Shown piece by piece: positions 59,712 through 64,000 of a stretch of DNA of 64,000 bases; within the stretch, counting starts at the first letter, position 1, and each line of letters opens with the position of its first letter. Both the position numbers and the translations under genes were made by a program. Under the pieces are notes generated by a model, which was given only the letters and a program-made list of their open reading frames with translations, did not search any database and was not told the origin of the DNA. The DNA is taken from NCBI GenBank assembly GCA_903835065.1, contig CAILLO010000009.1:30441-94440 (forward strand). The letters are read 5' to 3'. Source of the DNA: an uncultured Eubacteriales bacterium (GTDB lineage: Bacteria; Bacillota; Clostridia; Saccharofermentanales; UBA5734).

Positions 59712-60716
59712 CTAGCGGACTTCGTTTCTGATTCTTTCGACCTCTTCCGACGTCGAACCCGTGCCTTCCGCGACAACCGCCGTTTCCAGCCCCAATGCAA
59801 GGAGTCTCCGAATCGTTTCGACTCTTTCTTCGGATCTTCCTTCGGCTGTCGCTTCGGCGACTGCCTTCTCCGCTCTTGCCGCTGCCTTGGCCAATTCTTC
59901 CTCCATGTGATGTTCGTAGTAATGTCGGTTCATCGCCTCCCAGAGAAGCGCCTTCTCCCGTTCGAACGCGACGACCCACTCGTCGTCTTCGAAACTCAGT
60001 TCGTCGAGCCGACTGAACGCCTGAGCGAATCCAGGACCTTTTTCCGCCAGCATCCTCGCCACCTCCTTTCCTTCTCCGAATTCGAGGAAGCAGAGCCATC
60101 CCGCAAGTGGATCGTCCGTCGTCAGACCCTTTTCGAGATTCGCCTTCTTCATCTCAACGATACGAACTTCGAGCGCGTCTGTCAATTCCTCGCCCATGCC
60201 TCGCATTCGGTAGACGTGGACCGCTTCCGCGTCATCGGGGTGATGGATCCGTTCCGTGAAGACGATAGAGACCGTGGGGCGCAGGTCGTCGTAGTCGAGC
60301 CCCGCCTGTCGTCCTGCCGTAAACAGCCGGCAGAGATAGAAAAGGACGCGCTTCATCTGACGATCCAGCGCGAGCCCTTCGACCTGCATCTCGACGTTGA
60401 TCTTCATCCCGTCGGTCAGCTGGACGAGGAGGTCGAGCCGGATGCACTTGCCGCCCCTGGAATCGCCGGGAAACTCGCTGTTCCGTATCTTCAGCCCTTC
60501 CACCCGTTCCGGCGGCATCTCCATGACGGCCGACAGCAGGCTCCGAAGCGCCTCGCTGCCGGACTTCGAGTCGTCCGAACCGAAGATGTGCTTGAATACG
60601 TAGTCCACTCGAGGGTTCAGGAGTTTCGAAGGGTCACGGCGGATTCGTCCGGCTTCCAAAGCCTCCAGCGCGTCCGTCAGTTCCTTGAGGTCCGGAGACT
60701 CGTCTCGAACTTCCAT
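59712..60716 (-). CDS. Rpn/PD-(D/E)XK nuclease family protein
   Basis: 334 aa. LLNPRVDYVFKHIFGSDDSK is the typical N-terminus, and the nuclease core reads IRLDLLVQLTDGMKINVEMQ, with D95, E109 and Q111 as D...ExQ active-site residues. The C-terminal part is a charged helix-rich region (EEELAKAAARAEKAVAEATA and RSEERVETIRRLLALG). The family is often annotated as transposase but is linked to recombination-promoting nuclease activity. Base use is less GC-biased than its neighbours, hinting at transfer. No insertion-sequence ends are visible. GGGAGGCATGCG precedes the start. Confidence 0.9.
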   Translation of the reverse strand: MEVRDESPDLKELTDALEALEAGRIRRDPSKLLNPRVDYVFKHIFGSDDSKSGSEALRSLLSAVMEMPPERVEGLKIRNSEFPGDSRGGKCIRLDLLVQLTDGMKINVEMQVEGLALDRQMKRVLFYLCRLFTAGRQAGLDYDDLRPTVSIVFTERIHHPDDAEAVHVYRMRGMGEELTDALEVRIVEMKKANLEKGLTTDDPLAGWLCFLEFGEGKEVARMLAEKGPGFAQAFSRLDELSFEDDEWVVAFEREKALLWEAMNRHYYEHHMEEELAKAAARAEKAVAEATAEGRSEERVETIRRLLALGLETAVVAEGTGSTSEEVERIRNEVR

Positions 60717-60886
60717 CGCATGCCTCCCGGCTTTTCACGACGGGCTTCTTTCGTCGCCCCACTAGATTAGCTGGGATTCGGAAGTGAGATGGAAGTCTTC
60801 GTCCGACAGGAGCCGACAGTTCAGGAAATCTGCCGGCAATGGGAGTCCCGATTCATGCGGCAATCGAAATCCGGATTCGTCCGCCG

Positions 60887-61522
60887 TCAGGTCGCGGCCG
60901 GACCCTCCGGCCAGAGTTCGGGCCGGTTCCGGATGGAGTCCGCCCCGGTGATCGGCCGGATGACCCGACAGGGGCTCCCGGCGGCGAAGACATGCGGCGG
61001 CACATCGTCCACCACGACGCTGTTCGCTCCGACCACGGCGCCGTCCCCGATCGTCGTGCCGCCCGTGACCGTGACTCCGGCGGCCAGCCAGACGTCGTTC
61101 CCGATGCGGATCGGCTTCGCGAAGCAGGGCTGGAAGGTCCGCCCGTCCTGCGTGATGCTCCGGCGTTCCTCGGCGAGCATCGGGTGCATGGGGGTCGCCA
61201 GCGTCACGTTCGGCCCGAACATGACGTCGTCGCCGATCGTCACCTCCGCGTCGTCCGAGACGACCAGCTGGAAATTCCCGAAGAAGTTCGCGCCGATGCG
61301 CGTATGCGTGCCGTAGTTGAAGAAGATCGGGCCTCGGATCGCGCAGTTCGCCCCGACGGAGCCCAGCAGTTCCTGCAGGATCGCGCTCCGCCGTTCCGAC
61401 TCGCTCGGGAGAATCCGGTTGAACTCGGCGCAGAGGTCGTGGGCGATGCACTTGATGGCGGACAGTCTCTCGTCGTCGGGGTCGAAGATCCGACCGGACA
61501 GCATTTCGTGCTCCTGGTCCAT
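60887..61522 (-). CDS. Maltose/galactoside O-acetyltransferase-like hexapeptide protein
   Basis: 211 aa. An N-terminal helical part (SAIKCIAHDLCAEFNRILPS) is followed by left-handed beta-helix repeats from about residue 75 to 190 (IGANFFGNFQLVVSDDAEVT, IGDDVMFGPNVTL, VWLAAGVTVTGGTTIGDGAV). The catalytic His lies in ATPMHPMLAEE. It transfers acetyl from acetyl-CoA to a sugar hydroxyl. The 170 bases between it and the Rpn-type gene contain nothing recognised. Confidence 0.9.
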   Translation of the reverse strand: MDQEHEMLSGRIFDPDDERLSAIKCIAHDLCAEFNRILPSESERRSAILQELLGSVGANCAIRGPIFFNYGTHTRIGANFFGNFQLVVSDDAEVTIGDDVMFGPNVTLATPMHPMLAEERRSITQDGRTFQPCFAKPIRIGNDVWLAAGVTVTGGTTIGDGAVVGANSVVVDDVPPHVFAAGSPCRVIRPITGADSIRNRPELWPEGPAAT

Positions 61523-61570
61523 TGCGAATTCCTTTCCGGCGGCATACGGACCGCCCGTCGCCGCTTCCCG

Positions 61571-62614
61571 CTACTTCAGCGTCGTCGTCACGAAGAGCGG
61601 CGACGTGCCCGCGGGATAGCCCGAGGCCACGTCCGAGGGGTGCGCGTACCGAGCCGGGTAGAGTGCGAAGTTGTGGATCTCGATCGTGATGTCGTAGTCG
61701 TCCAGCGCGGCGTTCGGGTCGCGATAGGCCGCGACGTACCACTCGACCGCGTCGCCGGGCGAGCCCGCCGCCCCGAGGTCGAAGGACCACTGCCAGGTCG
61801 CGTTCCCGACGCCCGTCGCAAGGCTTGCCGAGGCGCTCATGACCCCCTTCGTCCAGGTGGCCGTCCCCTTCTTCCGGTAGAACACCGTCACCGCGCTGCA
61901 GGCCTGGAAGCGCTCTCCATAGGCGCCGCCGTCCAGCGTGTACGCGGAGACGGTCAGGCGGTTCGAGGCATCCACCTGAGGGAAGCCGATGAACTCGAGG
62001 TCGCGCCCGTTGCGCCAGCCCGCCGCATCCGCGAAGTAGGGGCTGATCGGCCGCCACACGGTCAGGCCGGCGTTCAGGGTCACCCCGAAATGCACGTGCT
62101 CGCCGAACCCGCCGTTCTCCGCCGTCGAACCGACGCGGGCGATCTTCTCCCCCGCCACGACGACGCGCCCGGCGACATAGCCCGAGAGGTGGATCGTGTG
62201 TGTGAACACGGCGTAGTGCGTCGTGTCGATCTTCTCCGACGTCTGCCAGGTCGCGTTGGTCTTGACCATCGTGCCGTCCGCCACGGCGCTGACGTCCGAA
62301 TCCTCGTTGGTCCACTGGACCCCGAAGTCGGTGCCCTGGTGCGGCGTCGTGAAGCTCGCGACCCCGGCCACGGTCCGCGGCTGGTCGTACTTGCTGGCCA
62401 CCTCCGGGTAGACGGGCTGCCCGTTGGAGTCGCGGGAGAAGGACTCGACCACGCGGTCCGAGAGATCGTCGACGCGGGTCGCGGCATTGTCGTCGAAGGC
62501 GTCCTTGTACTTGTTGGCCGCGGAGACGACGCAGGGGCCGGACGCGCCCGCGGCGGTCCCGCCGGCCAGCGCCACGACGAGCAGGACGGCGAGGGCGATG
62601 CGCCGCGCGCTCAC
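61571..62614 (-). CDS. Secreted M23 family (LytM) metallopeptidase
   Basis: 347 aa from a GTG whose GTGA overlaps the upstream stop codon. SARRIALAVLLVVALAGGTA is a signal peptide. The zinc site of M23 peptidases is complete: HQGTD (H92, D96) and HVH (H173, H175), with H142 in HTIHLSG as the likely catalytic His. A C-terminal beta domain of about 150 residues (VTVFYRKKGTATWTKGVM, VEWYVAAYRD) looks like a fibronectin-III-type module. It probably cuts peptidoglycan cross-bridges outside the cell and is coupled to the membrane-anchored protein upstream. Confidence 0.85.
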   Translation of the reverse strand: MSARRIALAVLLVVALAGGTAAGASGPCVVSAANKYKDAFDDNAATRVDDLSDRVVESFSRDSNGQPVYPEVASKYDQPRTVAGVASFTTPHQGTDFGVQWTNEDSDVSAVADGTMVKTNATWQTSEKIDTTHYAVFTHTIHLSGYVAGRVVVAGEKIARVGSTAENGGFGEHVHFGVTLNAGLTVWRPISPYFADAAGWRNGRDLEFIGFPQVDASNRLTVSAYTLDGGAYGERFQACSAVTVFYRKKGTATWTKGVMSASASLATGVGNATWQWSFDLGAAGSPGDAVEWYVAAYRDPNAALDDYDITIEIHNFALYPARYAHPSDVASGYPAGTSPLFVTTTLK

Positions 62615-64000
62615 GACGCCTCCTCCTGCACGGACAGGTCCGCGGACGCGGGCATCGGCGCCAGCTTCGAAAGGTCCACGATGCGCATCCGCGGGGCCTG
62701 TCCGTCGCGGACGGCTGCGACCAGGACGGCCGTGTCGGACACCCAGCCCTCGAAATCGAAGGAATCGACGGCGCCGTCCGCGGCCAGGGCGGACTTCAGG
62801 TCGTAGACGCGGGTCGTGCCGGCCGGGAGCGACAGGACGACGAGACGCGCCGACGCGACGGTCGTGCGGTCCGCGAGCCAGACGAGCCCGAGCGAGACGC
62901 CGTCGGGCGAGACGCGGTAGAGGTCCGCGATGCGGCCCTTCGCGGCGCAGGAGATCGAGCGGACGGGGGACGCGCCGGACGCGGCGTCCGGGATCCGGCG
63001 GAAGTCGTGCTTCGTCGTGCCATCGGCGAGCGTGTATACGAGCCATCTCCCGAACTGCCCGTACTGGTCGAGCGCTCCGGTCCAGCGGACCTCGGGGTTG
63101 CCGGCCGGGCCGTCCGCGCCGGCCATGTCGCGCAGGTACAGCTTCCGGTCGCGCTTCTCGTAGAGGAGCACACCTCCCTCGATCGCGACGGGCCGGGCGA
63201 GCTGCGCCACGACGACGTCGGCGCCGTCGGACAGGCGCACCTGACGGAGGTCGTCCTGGACGTCGCCGTCGGCGAGGAAGCCGCGGCGGTCGGTCGTGTA
63301 CACGAGGAAGGAGAGCGCGTCGTCGAGGCGCGGGCGATTGGCCCAGGTCAGCGTCCAGCCGTCCGCGCGCTGGAAGGCGAGCAGGGCGTCGAGGTCGTAG
63401 CCGTCGGCGGTCTTCGCGGGCGTGAGCATCGTCGGCGCCGCGGCGCCCGGCGGGTCCGCGGCGAGCAGCGCCGCCGGGTCGAACCGGTAGACGCCGTCCA
63501 GCACGTCGGTGTAGAAGAGCGACCCGTCGGCCGCCCGGAACAGGCGCGGCACGCCCTCTTCGCCATAGGCGAGCGCGTTGGCCCGGCCGTTCTCGAGCAA
63601 CAGACCGATGTGGACCTGCCGACCGGCGAAGGGCGTCGTCGTCCAGACGAGGGGCACGCGGCGGAGCAGCCCGGCTACGGCGTCGTAGGCGTACCAGACC
63701 CGCTGGCCGGCATCGGCGCCGGACGCCGACGTGAACGAGAGGAGGGGGCGCCCGTCCGCCGCGAACACCAGCGTGGCGTCGGCAGGGAGGTCCGCGGCGG
63801 GGAGCGTGGCGGACCATGCGGGATCGGCGGTGGGGTTCGCGGTCGTCGCCGGCGTGGCGGTCGCCGCGGGGGTGCCGGCCCCGGGCGTGCCGGTCGGGGC
63901 GGCCGAGGGGGTCGTGACGGCGCGGATCAGGAAGTAGGCGCCGCAGAGGATGAGGGCCGCGACGAGCGCGACGGGGGCGAGCGAGCGGCGGCGGCGCGGC
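62611..64000 (-). CDS. Membrane-anchored protein with WD40-like repeats, cut by the right edge
   Basis: About 463 visible codons. At the edge the reading is PRRRRSLAPVALVAALILCG, an Arg-rich stretch and one membrane segment, followed by a Thr/Pro/Ala linker of about 35 residues. The rest is extracellular and consists of repeated beta units such as VPRLFRAADGSLFYTDVLDG, GFLADGDVQDDLRQVRLSDG and RIADLYRVSPDGVSLGLVWL, a beta-propeller-like pattern. No enzymatic motif was recognised. It overlaps the M23 peptidase gene by four bases; a role in cell-wall sensing or anchoring is inference. The true start lies beyond the window. Confidence 0.75.
   Translation of the reverse strand, partial: PRRRRSLAPVALVAALILCGAYFLIRAVTTPSAAPTGTPGAGTPAATATPATTANPTADPAWSATLPAADLPADATLVFAADGRPLLSFTSASGADAGQRVWYAYDAVAGLLRRVPLVWTTTPFAGRQVHIGLLLENGRANALAYGEEGVPRLFRAADGSLFYTDVLDGVYRFDPAALLAADPPGAAAPTMLTPAKTADGYDLDALLAFQRADGWTLTWANRPRLDDALSFLVYTTDRRGFLADGDVQDDLRQVRLSDGADVVVAQLARPVAIEGGVLLYEKRDRKLYLRDMAGADGPAGNPEVRWTGALDQYGQFGRWLVYTLADGTTKHDFRRIPDAASGASPVRSISCAAKGRIADLYRVSPDGVSLGLVWLADRTTVASARLVVLSLPAGTTRVYDLKSALAADGAVDSFDFEGWVSDTAVLVAAVRDGQAPRMRIVDLSKLAPMPASADLSVQEEAS

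Noticed and set aside
59712..60716. Insertion sequence encoded by the Rpn-type gene
   Set aside because: The family is often labelled transposase, but no terminal inverted repeats or target duplication were found around it, and the gene has its own ribosome site and terminator.

Overview
This 64 kb window is GC-rich bacterial DNA, densely coded, with strong AGGAGG-type ribosome sites, many end-to-end gene overlaps and good sigma70-type promoters (usually 16-18 bp spacers). No rRNA, tRNA or CRISPR array was seen. The gene content points to a fermentative anaerobe that lives on plant or host glycans and glycosides: sugar ABC importers of the LplB/LplC and MsmF/MsmG types, a YesN-like membrane AraC regulator, three LacI regulators, butyrate kinase, NADH/ferredoxin-type electron carriers and an oxalate/formate-type antiporter. 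Affinities are Firmicutes-like, but Chloroflexi or Spirochaetes cannot be excluded from sequence alone.

Layout. (1) 1-6.4 kb, minus strand: a Gfo/Idh/MocA and sugar-isomerase operon, a GH35/42-like beta-galactosidase relative and a further isomerase. The two operon promoters share a two-part element with identical spacing. (2) 6.5-17.9 kb, minus: one probable ten-gene operon read from a promoter at about 17.85 kb: FMN reductase, carboxylesterase, UroD-like protein, butyrate kinase, acyl-carrier protein, CocE/NonD hydrolase, OFA-type transporter, a NuoG/GltD-like flavoprotein and a NuoF-like protein. (3) 17.9-27.1 kb, minus: C-glycoside deglycosidase beta and alpha subunits, nitroreductase, membrane AraC regulator, sugar ABC importer and a resorcylate-decarboxylase-like amidohydrolase. 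A VOC protein (plus) and an MFS transporter (minus) lie next to it. Three promoters of regions 2 and 3 share a TGAAACYTTC word, so I read 6.5-29.1 kb as one candidate aromatic C-glycoside utilisation locus.

(4) 29.2-33.9 kb: a small ORF, a YgjV/GNAT-like protein, a polyol-type alcohol dehydrogenase, a decayed second dehydrogenase, a UroD-like protein and an SDR epimerase. (5) 33.9-39.1 kb, plus: two LacI regulators separated by a 101-bp MITE-like element between 12-bp direct repeats, then Gfo/Idh/MocA and two sugar isomerases. (6) 39.3-45.8 kb, plus: LacI regulator, ABC importer whose binding protein carries an in-frame TAG, and a GH31 alpha-glycosidase. (7) 45.9-52.3 kb: tdh-kbl threonine catabolism, a dihydrodiol-dehydrogenase-like oxidoreductase, a YcaQ-like protein, a TrpF-like protein without the catalytic Cys, a GNAT, a small hydrophobic protein and a 105-nt near-perfect hairpin. 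(8) 52.3-64 kb: MarR-controlled heterodimeric ABC exporter, MFS exporter, TM2 protein, LysE exporter, Rpn-type nuclease, hexapeptide acetyltransferase, a secreted M23 peptidase and a membrane-anchored partner cut by the right edge.

The working model for regions 2-3 is import or extracellular handling of glycosides, cleavage of a 3-oxo C-glycoside by the alpha/beta deglycosidase, and processing of the aglycone and acyl groups by the decarboxylase-like amidohydrolase, esterases, flavin enzymes and the kinase. The functions of the families are established; their joint role here is inference.
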